A stretch of DNA of 64,000 nucleotides from Adiantum capillus-veneris (Eukaryota; Streptophyta; Polypodiopsida; Polypodiales; Pteridaceae), in NCBI GenBank assembly GCA_014529385.2, contig CM043962.1, positions 44,085,598 through 44,149,597 of the forward strand, written 5' to 3'. Shown here piece after piece: positions 22,401 to 33,041 of this stretch. The translations under genes were made by a program, and so were the position numbers. The notes under the pieces are model-generated. The model was not told where the DNA came from and searched no databases. It saw only the letters and a program-made list of their open reading frames with translations. The stretch's first letter is position 1, and each line of letters starts with the position of its first letter.

Positions 22401-22619
22401 TCCTCAAACCTTTCTAAGGGAGCTTTGGAGGAAGCTTTTTTTTATTTTTGCTACTGCAAGTAAAAATCATGAAAAAATCTCCGTAAAAAGCTCCCTCAAA
22501 AAGCTCTCTCCAACCCTCTACTCTTTCATGAGGGAAGAAAAAATGATGCATACAGTTACAAAAATCTGTCATTCGAGTTGATCTTATAATCAATTGAGCA
22601 CATCCTTTAGGGAACAAAT
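22401..22619. repeat. short direct and inverted repeats
   Basis: AAGCTCCCTCCAAAAGCTCTCTC (about 22,377) recurs in near copy at about 22,486, and GGGAGCTTTGGAGGAAGCTT (about 22,418) is an inverted relative, so single-strand DNA here can fold into alternative hairpins. No gene is recognised. Confidence 0.5.
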
Positions 22620-22916
22620 TTATAATTGACCATCAATCTGGAACCACACTTCACTCAGTCCCATTGCAGTATTGTTACATGTAAAAAGGACATTGATATT
22701 GGGAAAGATTCCCCTTATATGGATGTTCTACTTGGAAAGGACGAGTCAGAATGTGGACTGGGTCCACCTACTGTTAGGCCTAAGGTAAGACCGACTGGGC
22801 AGGCCACGGGCCAGGACATACAGGGGTAAAGGGCTTCCTATAATTAGCATGGCCAAGGGCCTATGTAAGGCATGGTTGGGCAATGATTTGCCTGTGCTAG
22901 TCCCCTCTGTCTTAGA
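22620..22916 (+). repeat. LTR end (family H, copy 2)
   Basis: Resembles 14,980-15,098: GCATGGCCAAGGGCCTATGTAAGGCATGG corresponds to the TATA region of copy 1 but with the TATA box damaged (TATGTAAG). It is followed one base later by an exact PBS. The left boundary is unknown. Confidence 0.45.
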
Positions 22917-22917
22917 T

Positions 22918-22929
22918 TGGTATCAGAGC
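22918..22929 (+). promoter_or_regulatory. primer-binding site, initiator-Met tRNA (family H, copy 2)
   Basis: Exact TGGTATCAGAGC. The leader after it (GGAAAAGGGCATGGAGGAACAAGG) parallels that at 15.1 kb, including the ATGGAGGA start. Confidence 0.75.
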
Positions 22930-22969
22930 TTAGGGGAAAAGGGCATGGAGGAACAAGGAAGAAGAATGG

Positions 22970-23011
22970 TCTCTCTCTCTCTCTCTCTCTCTAAGCTTGG
23001 CATGTGACTTT

Positions 23012-23097
<86 letters not shown>
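22970..23097 (+). repeat. two (CT)n microsatellites in the family H leader
   Basis: A first run (22970-22993) and a second of about 41 units (23013-23095) flank AAGCTTGGCATGTGACTTTG, which matches CTTGGAGCTTGCATGACTT before the (CT)n at 15.16 kb. The homologous position shows the repeats belong to the element. Confidence 0.9.
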
Positions 23098-23098
<1 letters not shown>

Positions 23099-24560
23099 CG
23101 CTTGTCAAGGCTCCATGGTAGCACGGGATGGGGGGAACGAGGCATGGAAAGCAGCCCTTGTAAGGTAGGCATGGAAAGCAACCCTTGTGAGGGGTCGATC
23201 AAGGACCAAGGGCGTGGGTAGGATCCTTGGCGAGGAGGTGCAAGACCAACAAAGGAAGGAAATAACATCTTATGGCGGAGTTGGACTCTAGGGCCACCTC
23301 CATCAAATCGCTAGTGCTCTGGCTAGGCAGACTTATGCTATCGAGGCGGGTACTAGTTCTTGCTTCTTTCTCTTTGGTGTCGCTACAGACGGGCTTGCCA
23401 GATTCAGGCCTTGCAGTCACATTAAGCTCATAAGATTTAGCACTTAGAGTAACCCTAGGATCGGTTCCCTTATAACGACAACGAATTTGAGCAGTTCCAA
23501 ATTTAAGCAAATTGACCATCAAGCAAAGACTTTGAACTTCAAACTCTGATTTTTTGCAAAGAATTATGAGAGTGTACTATCGGAGATTATACGCATATGA
23601 TAGATTTTTAGAAAGTCTTCATAATCTTAAAGCTTTTTATTTTTCTTGAGTGACATCCAAATGGAATTATCTTGGTTGAGCAAGAGGCAGATCCAAGGAT
23701 GGGTGTTTGGAAGTATTCAACAGAGATTTTAGAGAGATGAAAGCTTTTAAAATCATTTTGATGATTATTTAGAGCCAAAATTCTAAAGAAATCAATGCCG
23801 AAATTCCTTCTTATTTAGAGATCTCAACAATTTGGAAATGGCTTTGCAAGACGATTTATGCCCAAGGACTTTCAAGTGTCAGCTCAGCAAGCTGCCAAAA
23901 GTCGAAGACAAGGTACCATGATGCAAGCACAACCGATAAGGGGTCTGCGAAACACAAACCTAGCAACAGACACCCCTGCATCCACAATCAACATATAAGT
24001 AAGCATGGGTTAAGAAAGCAGAGCTTGGATAATTTCCGCAGACCAAGCTTACAACCACCAAAACAAAGGCAAATGGTAAACCCCAAAAACCAACCCAAGA
24101 GTACAATCAGGTATGGGTACCGAAGATGTTGATTGATGCACAAGGTCATCCAGTGCAAATCTGGATTCTAAAGTGACACGACAAAGAAATCCCTTCAGTA
24201 CAAACCCCTCAAATCCATCCCAAACCATAGCCCTATCACCAAAGACAAAATGTGAGTAGATTTGGATACCCAAGCAATTATGGCAAGCTGAAAAAGACCA
24301 CACTCAAATTTGGGTAATTAAACAAAGGCCAATACAAACGCCATATGTGGATCTTCGATTCAAACAAGACTGTCTCGACAAAATTGGCAACACAAACTAG
24401 AAGTATCAAAGCAACCATTGGCAATCAAACAGCGAGCAACACACCTTAGCATGTTTGTTATTTCACCACTATCCTATTGGTAACGACTTAACAGGAAACC
24501 TCAACATCGAATGCCAATAAGCACATCACTTATACCCTCATTTTGCACATCATTAATTTT
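23098..24560 (+). other. decayed retrotransposon internal sequence, unassigned
   Basis: Scattered plus-strand patches read VWVPKMLIDAQGHPVQIWIL (about 24,110-24,165), IWIPKQ and IWVIKQRP (24,250-24,330), a repeated W-[IV]-x-K pattern also seen in family E (IWVPKPQVRAY at 52.6 kb). Stops are frequent and frames change. I infer an old element relic but cannot assign its class. Confidence 0.25.
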
Positions 24561-25640
24561 TCCTGTGCATTGATCAAGTATGCATATAGGGCCGCCTTAC
24601 ATGGCCTGTATTAGCACTGCTTGGTAACCTATGCACAACATGTACCCTAGGGCGATATTGTTGTCCGGGAGGACTCAGACTAGGAGGGGGAGGCATTCTC
24701 AATGCGAACCCGACGATAGACTAAGAAAAGTACTAAAAGGGCACTGTTTTCTATGTTTTGGGTTTTGATTGCACAAATTTGGTGAATCGAAGTATATATG
24801 CCCTTATCTAATGTGATTCTGCAGAGACACGAGGACAAACGATAGTAATGATCCTCTAGGTGTGTATATATATAAAAATAGTAGTTTTTATACATAAAAA
24901 TGAGAAAAATAGAGCAATTTAGCAAAAAATATTATGAGTGACTATACATAGCCGTTTATTGTGTTTTTTTTAATCTATTTTGATTTATTGGTATTTTTTG
25001 GGCTACTTTAGTTATTTTTTCGTTTATTTTTGTTATGTATTCAAAGAAAAAACAAAGAAAATTAGAAAAATCACGTGAGATAGGAGTTGGAATGACAAAA
25101 GAAAAATAGAGGGGTGACCAGCAAGTCAAGAACAACTTATGGTGAATTCGGGGTGCAATTATGAAAATGTTGCGGAAAGCCCGATCCGACCAGTTTTTGG
25201 ACGAAATGGCAAATTGTCCAGAGATGGGTCCAATGGAGTCCAAATGAAGAAACTTTTGAGCCTAAAGTGCACTTCATGATAGGACAGGAGCACATGTCAA
25301 ATTTCATGGCAAGTGGCCTAGGGACCCCAATATAAGATATTTTGGGCCCACTGACTATCTCATCTCTACTATTCACATTTAGAGAGAGAGCTAGAGAGAT
25401 CTAAGGCACTGGACTTTGACGGCTTTGTACGACTCACATGGTACACCGACCGGTGCTAGACCTGAGAGGTAGGCTCTTCACCATGTGCCCTCCTTAATGT
25501 ATGCTTATTGCATCGCGGGGAAGAGACCAAAATGGGACCGTGACGCAACAACTACTAGCCTGATAGCTACAAGACTTGATAGGGGGTTAACCCTAGGCTA
25601 AGTAAAGTCATTTGGATAGCTAGAAGCTCACCAATTGCCA
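24561..25640 (+). other. possible LTR and leader of an unassigned element
   Basis: A TATA-like CCAATATAAGATATTT at about 25,328 is followed by a pyrimidine/purine mix and, at 25,654, by a Gag-like start. AT-rich sequence lies at 24,860-25,060. No second copy or PBS was found, so this stays tentative. Confidence 0.25.
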
Positions 25641-25653
25641 GACTTTGTAAAAG

Positions 25654-25863
25654 ATGCTAACTTTTGCACTTGGAGTGCACACGGGATCAATGGATGCTAG
25701 CAAGTCGCCAGCAAATAAGAAGAGGCTTTCCCTAAGAGACATAATTGCAGCCTTTGAGCCCTACACCATACCCAAAGAGACACTGAAGCCAGCCAAGGCT
25801 TGGGTGGATGAAGCAATGTCTCTCTCTCTCTCTCTCTACTCTACCCTCTACTCTACTTTATAA
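25654..25863 (+). pseudogene. short open frame, possible Gag N-terminus cut by (CT)n
   Basis: The frame reads MDASKSPANKKRLSLRDII and AFEPYTIPKETLKPAKAWVD, a sensible amphipathic stretch, before it runs into a (CT)n tract at 25,817-25,836 and a stop at 25,861-25,863. It resembles the N-terminus of a retroelement Gag by position and composition only; I recognise no family. It lies just left of the E2 LTR remnant, which probably cut it. Confidence 0.25.
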
Positions 25864-25869
25864 TCTCTC

Positions 25870-25997
25870 GTGTATGAAAATTATCTCTCTCCTTTAAGTA
25901 AACTACTCTAATATCTACTTAGCTACGTCCTATTTTCTAACATTTGCTAGGCTTGCGCCTTTAGCAACTCTTGTTAACTGACTCGCCTCAATTAACA
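25870..25997 (-). repeat. E2 3' LTR remnant
   Basis: The last 45 bp or so (GCGCCTTTAGCAACTCTTGTTAACTGAC...TTAACA) match the right edge of the E1 LTR at 44,804 and 60,635. On the minus strand this is the LTR start (TGTTAATTGAGG). Further left the similarity is lost. Confidence 0.5.
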
Positions 25998-26239
25998 TTC
26001 CCCCTTTTCAATTTTAGTGCACATCCTCCTTGAGCACTGTTGAAGAGTGTCAGTGGAGGTTGGAAGGTTATTGATTGGTTGTTGATGGCTTGTATTGTCT
26101 TCATTGGTCAACAAATTTGTTGATGAGGTTCATTTTGCTGTAGCATCTTGAATGTCCAAATTTATCTCTAGTGTAAGAGATGATATCACATTGTCCATTG
26201 TAGCATCATATGGTGAGGTTTGCTCTTTATTTATTAGAA

Positions 26240-27276
26240 GTATGTACAAGATAAGTAGATAAATGAGGATCTAAATTAGAGTCTAATACTTAGATGACGA
26301 AAGGGAAAAAAGCAAGCGAAAAAAAGTATCTTTGGGAAACGTGCATTATTGGAGTACTTATTAGCATGAAAAATATTAATTAAGTACTGAAGCGATTATT
26401 TGCTAATGGATATAGAAATACAATGGCAACAAATATAAGAGTAGCAATATGGAAATTTGTTTTGCCTATTGTAGTCCCCTCAAGGTGCATAGGTGGAAGC
26501 AAAAAAGAGTGTCTAACGCATATGTCCAGTGATGGGACATCCTATATGCATACAGAGGAATGCATGGAAAACAATATGCTATGGAAGAAAGAATTTTGAG
26601 GGATCCTTCAAAAAGAAGGTGTAGCTATAAAATCATATGACGTGGCTTTACAAGCTCTCACTCCTTTAAGAATGATTTTTGTTGTTAAGGATATGTGCTC
26701 TCATCTTATTGTGCAATATGCATGAGTGTTAGACTCTGCATCACTCCGCCATGATTAATTTAATATACTTTGACTCTTATGCTCATCTCTTCTAGCATGA
26801 GAGACATGACTTAGATATGCTCAACTCTTCTAGCTTGAGCGTAAGCATAATAACTACAACTCTTAGCATAGATTTTATTAAGACTTGAAGCTTTGGGACT
26901 AACGCTTTTCTCATTTTGTGGCTTAGCAGCCTGACTCTGACTATGCAAAAGAGTGTTTTTGCACCTTGGCAACTTGACTTTTCACATTCTTATGCTTACT
27001 ACAAACATTTCACATGGTATAAGTAAGCTTGAATCCTCAAAGATTAGACCTTCTTTGATGTTGAAGACTCCATTGTTTGTTTAATTCTCTAATTAGGTCT
27101 ACTGTAAGGAGCCTTTGATGTTTTTGTAGGTATTTGTTGACTATCCGTATTTGATTTTTGACTCAGAGCATTGAAAGACTTAGGAATCTAAATCCTTCCA
27201 TTACCTTTGTAGATTCCTTGATGAGTTTGTCTAGCTTGAGACCTTGTTGAGCTCTTGAGATCTTCATGCAACTCTA
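26240..27276 (-). other. E2 3' untranslated part
   Basis: Aligns with E1 44,990-46,307 and 51,866-52,330. The position matching the C1 insertion site reads ...TCTTCTAGCTTGAGCG... without interruption at about 26,828-26,843. E1's minisatellite array (45,255-45,940) has no counterpart here. No coding signal. Confidence 0.6.
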
Positions 27277-28600
27277 TCACAATTGTAGTTGGGTAGAAGA
27301 TTCTTTTTTCTTATTTGTATCCTCTTGAGCGCTGTGGTAGACTTGAGAAACATTTAGTTTTTTTCTGTATTGCTGCTTCTTAGGTATCTTGGAATGTTGT
27401 CGAGGTTGATACCTAGTTGGCCTTATTTCTTGGGAGGGTCTTGATTTCATTTCATATGCTGTGATCTTTGGTTTTGGTACCATATTTACCTATTACCTTT
27501 GTAGTACTAATGTTCTTGTAAATTATGCTATGATGCTATCCATCCCATGTGTTTGTCTTTTTGTGTTGATCTTCCGTCTTCAATCCACACTAGATCACTG
27601 ATTTTTACTAGACTACTCGGAATAAACACTTGACTTTATCATGATTTAATGAGTACTTGGGCTAATATACCTTTGATCTAGAGGTTTTGTTTGAGTCAAC
27701 AAATGATTGGGACTTTTTCTACGGCTAGATTGGCTTGAATGAGTTGATCCATGAGGGTTCTTTGATGTAGAGGCATATGATGTCACATCTTTTACACCGG
27801 CTAGTTGTGCGTCCACTTTACTTTGTGTTTATAGGATGTATCATTGGTTCTTGTGACATTTGTAACTTTGAATACAGCATTAGTGGTACCTATAACTTTT
27901 GCTTACTACCTCTTGGAAAGGAGAGTAATAGCATTGTATCTTCTCTGTGGTTTTCATGTGGTCTAACCACTGATGACCAAGGATGACATCTATAGGCATT
28001 TTTCCTAAAGTCTTTACTTGAAACCTTACCTACTCTTCATGCTTTTGGATGCTAAGAGTAACATTTATTTCTTCTTGACTTGTTGCCTTACCTAGCACTG
28101 CTTTGTTGTCTTGTTTCCCTGAAGTAATCCTGAGGATTCTCTAAATGTTCTCTGAGACCATATTCCACATTGTTTCTTGATCTAATAGAGAATTGCATCT
28201 GACACTAGCTCCATTTGCACTAGTGAGGACCATATCTATTCTTGTTGGTGGTTCTTTTGAATATATTTGTCCTGCTTTTGCCCTAGTCTTATCCTTATCT
28301 AGTTGGGTCTCTATGGAAGGTGATTTGAGAATGTGATTTCCGTTAGGACTTCCATTTGTTGGTTCAACTGACAATGAGTGACAGATCTTTGAACTTTTTG
28401 CTACTTCCAAGTTATCTACAATCTTGAATTCCTTTAATTTTGGTTTGGATGGCATTTCCAGTTGCTCAATAGCTTTCGTGGTTGCTTCCTCTTGATCTGC
28501 GTCAAGCTCTTTTGAGGTTCTGTTGGGTGAAGATGAATCATCTTCAATAAGCTCTGCTTTGGTATCGGTCTCAATTGGACCGCGGAGTGTGACCATGATT
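27277..28600 (-). pseudogene. E2 polyprotein C-terminal part with retropepsin-like segment 2
   Basis: The minus-strand frame 28,596-28,141 aligns with E1 53,849-53,300: it keeps KAGQI, GASVRCNSLLDQETMWNM (E1: LLDKEAKCNM) and, further on at about 27,990-27,961, DVILGHQWLD, the I-L-G-x-x-W-L end of a retropepsin fold. So E2 preserves here a motif that E1 has lost to a one-base deletion. The canonical catalytic D-[TS]-G-A is replaced by D-Q-E-T. The C-terminal part (27,483-27,277) matches E1's VPKPQVRAYEV segment. Multiple stops make it non-functional. Confidence 0.6.
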
Positions 28601-28908
28601 ATGAGTTATTAAAAAAGACCTTAACAAGTGCTCCCATTCTACGAGTGCCCGATTGGAATGTCATTTTCCATGTGCATATTGATGCATCGAACTTTGCTAT
28701 TGGGTGTGTTCTAGCTCAACCAGGAGAACATAAATTGGACTACCCCATTAGCTTTGCAAGTCATCAATTAAATGATGCTGAGAGAAACTACACCACTATA
28801 GAGCGGGAAGGTTTAGCTATGATTTACGCAATGAAGAAATTTTGCTACTATCTTCTTGCTAACAAGTTTGTTTTCTATGTTGATAATCAAGCATTGTTGT
28901 ATATATAC
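28576..28908 (+). pseudogene. captured Gypsy reverse-transcriptase/RNase-H fragment
   Basis: An uninterrupted plus-strand reading of about 110 codons matches the RT-RNase-H connection of Ty3/Gypsy polyproteins: YELLKKTLTSAPIL, HVHIDASNFAIGCVLAQPG (with the first RNase-H Asp), YPISFASHQLNDAERNYTTI, ERE and KFVFYVDNQALLYI. It sits inside E2 in antisense and has no counterpart at the matching place in E1 (around 53,770), where flanking sequence (ACTTGAGGACTTTGTG type) is continuous. It is therefore a fragment inserted into E2, by template switching or repair. Usual Gypsy pol is above 1000 aa, so this is only a piece. Confidence 0.85.
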
Positions 28909-29329
28909 TTGAGGACTTTGTGTTGTCTTCTGTCAATGACTATTCACAGTCTTGTGTCCTCTTTGAACTCCATGCTTCTAGAACTTTTTATGCCAGTGGC
29001 ATTCCCAATTTAATGTTGGCTAGTACACCTTTTATTGTCATCACATGAAATTGAGCTATGAGGGTATGTGAACGAACCTATTTGAATGGCGGTGAAAATG
29101 ATTCCCCATCATTTTTCTTGTTTGTTTCTAGACATGTCAATAAATTATGGTGCATCTTCTAGTTGTGGTTGGCCCACATTTTGCCAAGTGCGAAAGGACA
29201 TGAGGTTCTTGTCTAGCTAAACAATTTTTCTTCATGTTCACCAATAATATTGCACTTGATCTTCTCTGGATTTCTTTCTGTAATGACTTTTCTTAGTTTG
29301 GTGGTGTCCTCAACTTTGTATGCATCTTC
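28909..29329 (-). pseudogene. E2 retropepsin-like segment 1
   Basis: On the minus strand this reads NPEKIKCNIIGEHEEKL (29,270-29,220), LDKNLMSF, GQPQLEDAP and then AQFHVMTIKG...IKLGMPLA (about 29,070-28,998), matching E1 54,190-53,887. The ending resembles the last beta strand and L-G-M-P turn of retroviral-type proteases. Frameshifts separate the pieces. Element F interrupts the gene at 29,330. Confidence 0.5.
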
Positions 29330-29700
29330 TGATAGCCAATTTTCGGGAATCAAAGAAAAAAAAAGCGAAAAGGTTATTTTTCCTCTGCCGAAGCCTTGAC
29401 GACACCGTCGGAAGGCTCGACAATGCCTGGTCAACCTCACGGCCCTAGCTTTTACTGGCATGGCCTCGTCACATGCTCCCCCCCCCCCCCCCCCCCTTCA
29501 CTTGGCCAGCCTTATCACCCTCATGCCCTCGCTCGTTCATACCCCAGCCTAGCAGGCCGCCCTCGGTTTCACTCTCCCCTCCCTCTCTCTCCTCTTGTTT
29601 TATTCCCCTGGCGGGCCATCGTAATCCATCTCTCCCTCCATCGATTCAGCCCTCTTCCCCTGTATCTGAGCAAAGGCCCCGCGGGCATGGAAGGAAATAT

Positions 29701-29774
<74 letters not shown>

Positions 29775-29945
29775 CCCTACACACCCCCCTCTTCCCCTCT
29801 CTCCCTTCTCGGCACCCACTCTTTCTCCCTCATCCACTCCTTCTCTCTCGCTGACAACTCGCTCTCTCTAGCTCTTGTCATGGCCACATGGCGCAGTGCT
29901 CGGCCATCCTCCCTCTCTACCTCCCTCGTTTCCTACAAGAGGCCG

Positions 29946-30007
<62 letters not shown>

Positions 30008-30226
30008 AGACACACACACCCACTCGGCCTTACCTTCTCATTTCCCTGGCCCGCTACTCTCTCTCCCTCTCCCCCACCCCATTGACTCTCTCCCCTCCTA
30101 TCATTTCTTGAGCAAAACGAGATAATAATATTCTCTCTCTCTCACCACACACCCCTACCTTACCCCACTTCATTGCCAACCCCCCCCCCCTTCCCACGCT
30201 CTCTGTTGGTCGGTAGGCTGGCCCGA

Positions 30227-30294
<68 letters not shown>

Positions 30295-30544
30295 GCGTTG
30301 TGTTCACAGCCCGTGCAGGCCCGAGCCCCTCTCTCTCTATTTCTCACACTCTCTCTCTCTCTAGCTCTCCGCCGCTCCTGTTTCTTAAGCCTGTACAGGT
30401 GCAGATAAGGAACACTCTCTCTCTCTTATCCACACACACACACACAATCGCTCCCTCACCTTCTCCCTCCCTCGCCACCTCACCCCATCTCCCTCTCTCT
30501 CTCTCGCACTGTGTTCACAGTCCGTAGGCGGCCCATCTCTCTCT

Positions 30545-30581
<37 letters not shown>

Positions 30582-30625
30582 TCAGCCCGAAGGTGCAGCG
30601 CAGTAAAACCGAAACTCTCTCTCTC

Positions 30626-30675
<50 letters not shown>

Positions 30676-31768
30676 CTCTTCCCCCACACACCCCGAGCTC
30701 TCTCTCCCCCCATTCCCGTCATCGCATTCCCTGCAAGTAGCAGGCAGCCAACCGGAAAAATAAAATAAAAAATAAAAGAATATATACATATAACCATACA
30801 CCCCCTCATTCCCACGCACACTTATCCATACATACTCACGCTCGTGTACCCACACATATACACACACGTCTACCCACACATGCACACTCACGCTCGCATA
30901 CCCACACATACACACACACACACACACACGCATATACGCATGCACCAGTAAAATACAAAAAAAACGAAGGACTCAATGACATCGCCGCAATCGACAAGAA
31001 GGAAGATGATCTAAATCTCGCGACATTGACACCAAAACAAGCAAAGGTGCCGAAGGCATGCCCCGGTCGACCCCGAAAGTGATGAACGCGCTACACCAAT
31101 GCACCAGCAAGATTGCCATTCACCAGCATCACATCCACGATGCCCTCTTCAGTAAAACCGTAGGTTATTATCATTTTTTCCCAGTTTCCAACCAAATCTT
31201 GTAAAAATCCCAAACTTGTAAATTTTCATCGCTCTAGGTGATGGTCACAACGACCCACCTAGAGGTTTTCCTTATAATAACTCCCAAGACAAAGCAAGGG
31301 TCAACCACCCAGGGCCCACCGCTTTGCTTTGTCTCCCCTGATTAGATTACCCTAATCAAGCCAGATTACCCTAATCTAAAGCACCCAACACCTATAAAAA
31401 GGCATTGAGAGGTCACTATTCGGGGGGGGGGGGGCAAGTTCATCAGAGGTCAGCACTTGGTAGTATTTTGGTGGGAGGATTGGCAACCTTTGCATCACAA
31501 GAGAGGGGACTTAGCGTAGTGATTTGCTTTGGGAATTGTACTATGTCCACATCTCGACTCCAACAGTCGATGCACACACACTCATGTTATCAAGTTTTCA
31601 TGTCAATGAGTCATCTCTAGAGAACGCACCAAGTAGGTTCACTACTCTCCCTCTATCTATCTATCACCATGATGTGCCACCTCGCCAGAAATAAGGTTGC
31701 TGTAAATATGGCAAGAGGATAATTCTCCCTCACACCCCCGAGGGTTTTCATCACCTGTCTATTCTCTC

Positions 31769-31801
<33 letters not shown>

Positions 31802-31957
31802 AGAATCCGTGATATTTCAAATCACCGTTGTTTGCGTCCTAGCCTCTCAAAGCTAGGTGGTGCCCCCTGTTCGCCTCACTGTGACCAACTTGCGGCATAC
31901 ATTGGCTCCCGGCATTTTAGAGGCCGTCGAGGTTCATGTCGCACTTTGCTCCCGTCA
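29330..31957 (+). repeat. F 5' LTR (2628 bp)
   Basis: Begins TGATAGCCAATTTTC and ends CTCCCGTCA. It holds long (CT)n tracts (29,702-29,769, 29,947-30,003, 30,230-30,293, 30,540-30,577), an (AC)n tract at 30,629-30,671 and an AC/AT-rich tract near 30,790-30,950. A TATA box TATAAAAA lies at 31,393-31,400 and is preceded by two AGATTACCCTAATC words. The many frames through the microsatellites are repeat artefacts. A (GT)n tract lies at 31,770-31,792. Confidence 0.9.
31344..31400 (+). promoter_or_regulatory. F LTR promoter: repeated AGATTACCCTAATC plus TATA box
   Basis: AGATTACCCTAATC occurs at 31,344-31,357 and 31,363-31,376, 19 bp apart start to start, and TATAAAAA at 31,393-31,400. The 3' LTR keeps the second word (37,490-37,503) and the TATA box (37,520-37,527), with one base lost in the first word. 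Direct repeats right upstream of a TATA box are typical enhancer boxes of plant LTRs; the factor is unknown. Confidence 0.55.
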
Positions 31958-31976
31958 TTTGGTGCCCCCACGGAGG
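31958..31976 (+). promoter_or_regulatory. F candidate primer-binding site, tRNA not identified
   Basis: TTTGGTGCCCCCACGGAGG follows the LTR end directly. A TGG just after the LTR is expected because tRNA 3' ends are CCA. It matches neither the initiator-Met nor the Asp-tRNA PBS seen elsewhere here. Confidence 0.45.
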
Positions 31977-32164
31977 AGGGATTCTAAGAAATCTTCAGTT
32001 TACAATGTTGAAAGCAACACACCTCATCAATCATGGATGAATGGCTATAGGAGTTCTCTAACTGGAGGACGGAAGAGGAGGAGACTAAAGAGGCACTAGT
32101 TGCCTTCATTGAAGTACTACTGCCAGGATGTAGTATCGTCAAGTATTCAAGAGGTAAGCTCCCC

Positions 32165-32280
32165 ATCTGATGTTGCTCGTTCTAACCACAAATTGAGAGC
32201 ATCAGGTAAGAGGCCTATGAAGTGCCATCACTGCTGTCAACCAAAGCATTCTGTCAATGAGTGCCGACAGAAGAAGTGAA
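32165..32280 (+). pseudogene. Copia-type zinc-knuckle fragment in the F leader
   Basis: A plus-strand patch reads KLRASGKRPMKCHHCCQPKH and then SVNECRQKK before a stop. CHHCCQPKHSVNEC fits the C-x2-C-x4-H-x4-C zinc knuckle followed by a basic tail, as in Copia Gag. It lies between the PBS and F's own Gag and is in no frame with it. I infer a captured or superimposed fragment. The remaining leader (32,281-33,041) shows no recognised protein, although a frame at 32,681-32,899 is open. Confidence 0.4.
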
Positions 32281-33041
32281 GAAAGAACGGTGAGTTTTGC
32301 TTTTGAAAACTGCGGCACTCTCACGACAGTCAAATTTTTTGTAGCACCAAGTGTTTTCTCTCTAATGGTTTGAGAGGAGTCGTCAACTACATCAACCACA
32401 AAGTCTAAGTCCGAAAGCCTAAAGCATTTGGTGGATGCAAGTGGGCCTACACTCTCTCTAGGACGGGAGAGTTCCAATGAAGTTTGACCACCCAAGTGCC
32501 GTCACCGCATGCAGAATGGAAAGCCGATTGAGGTAGACTCTTCTCGCCCAGTCTGTTTTGAACCTAATGTGGAGGATTGTGCGGACTTCTACAAGAGGTA
32601 GGAGCATGTGGTGAAGGTGTCACCTCGTCAACACCTGAGGTACGCAACCCTAGTGGTCAAGATCCTTTCCCTACACCGACATGGATAATAACAATAGGCC
32701 AGAAGTATTTCCTTTCCATTTCTTGCAACACATGCATGTAAACGTGTATATTGATAGGAAGATATTCTACCAGCAAAAGATTGTTTTCTTATTCGGAGCC
32801 GAGATGCTTGATGAAATCTTGAGATCTCCACGTCCCATCATCTTGCCCCTTCTGGATTACTACAACTCTTTTGATGTAAGCATCTTTATTCTGTTTTAGC
32901 TGTGTGATCCATTCTTTATCCTGTTTTAATCCATCCGCCCAACCCTGTAAAAAGCCGCTATGAGCCGCTACTGTCATTAAATTCTAATATATATATATAT
33001 ATAATATATGAAAGGAGTTTGTAATTTCCTGAGTCACTACC

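Noticed and set aside
23199-23522. 107-codon minus-strand frame
   Set aside because: No motif or compositional support; it lies in decayed retroelement sequence.
30385-30945. 186-codon minus-strand frame with Cys/Val and Arg/Glu runs
   Set aside because: It is composed of translated (AC)n and (CT)n microsatellites within the F LTR; the matching frame in the other LTR has a different length and sequence.
31321-31380. Telomere-like TTAGGG words on the minus strand
   Set aside because: Only isolated TTAGGGT words occur within the AGATTACCCTAATC boxes; there is no tandem telomeric array.
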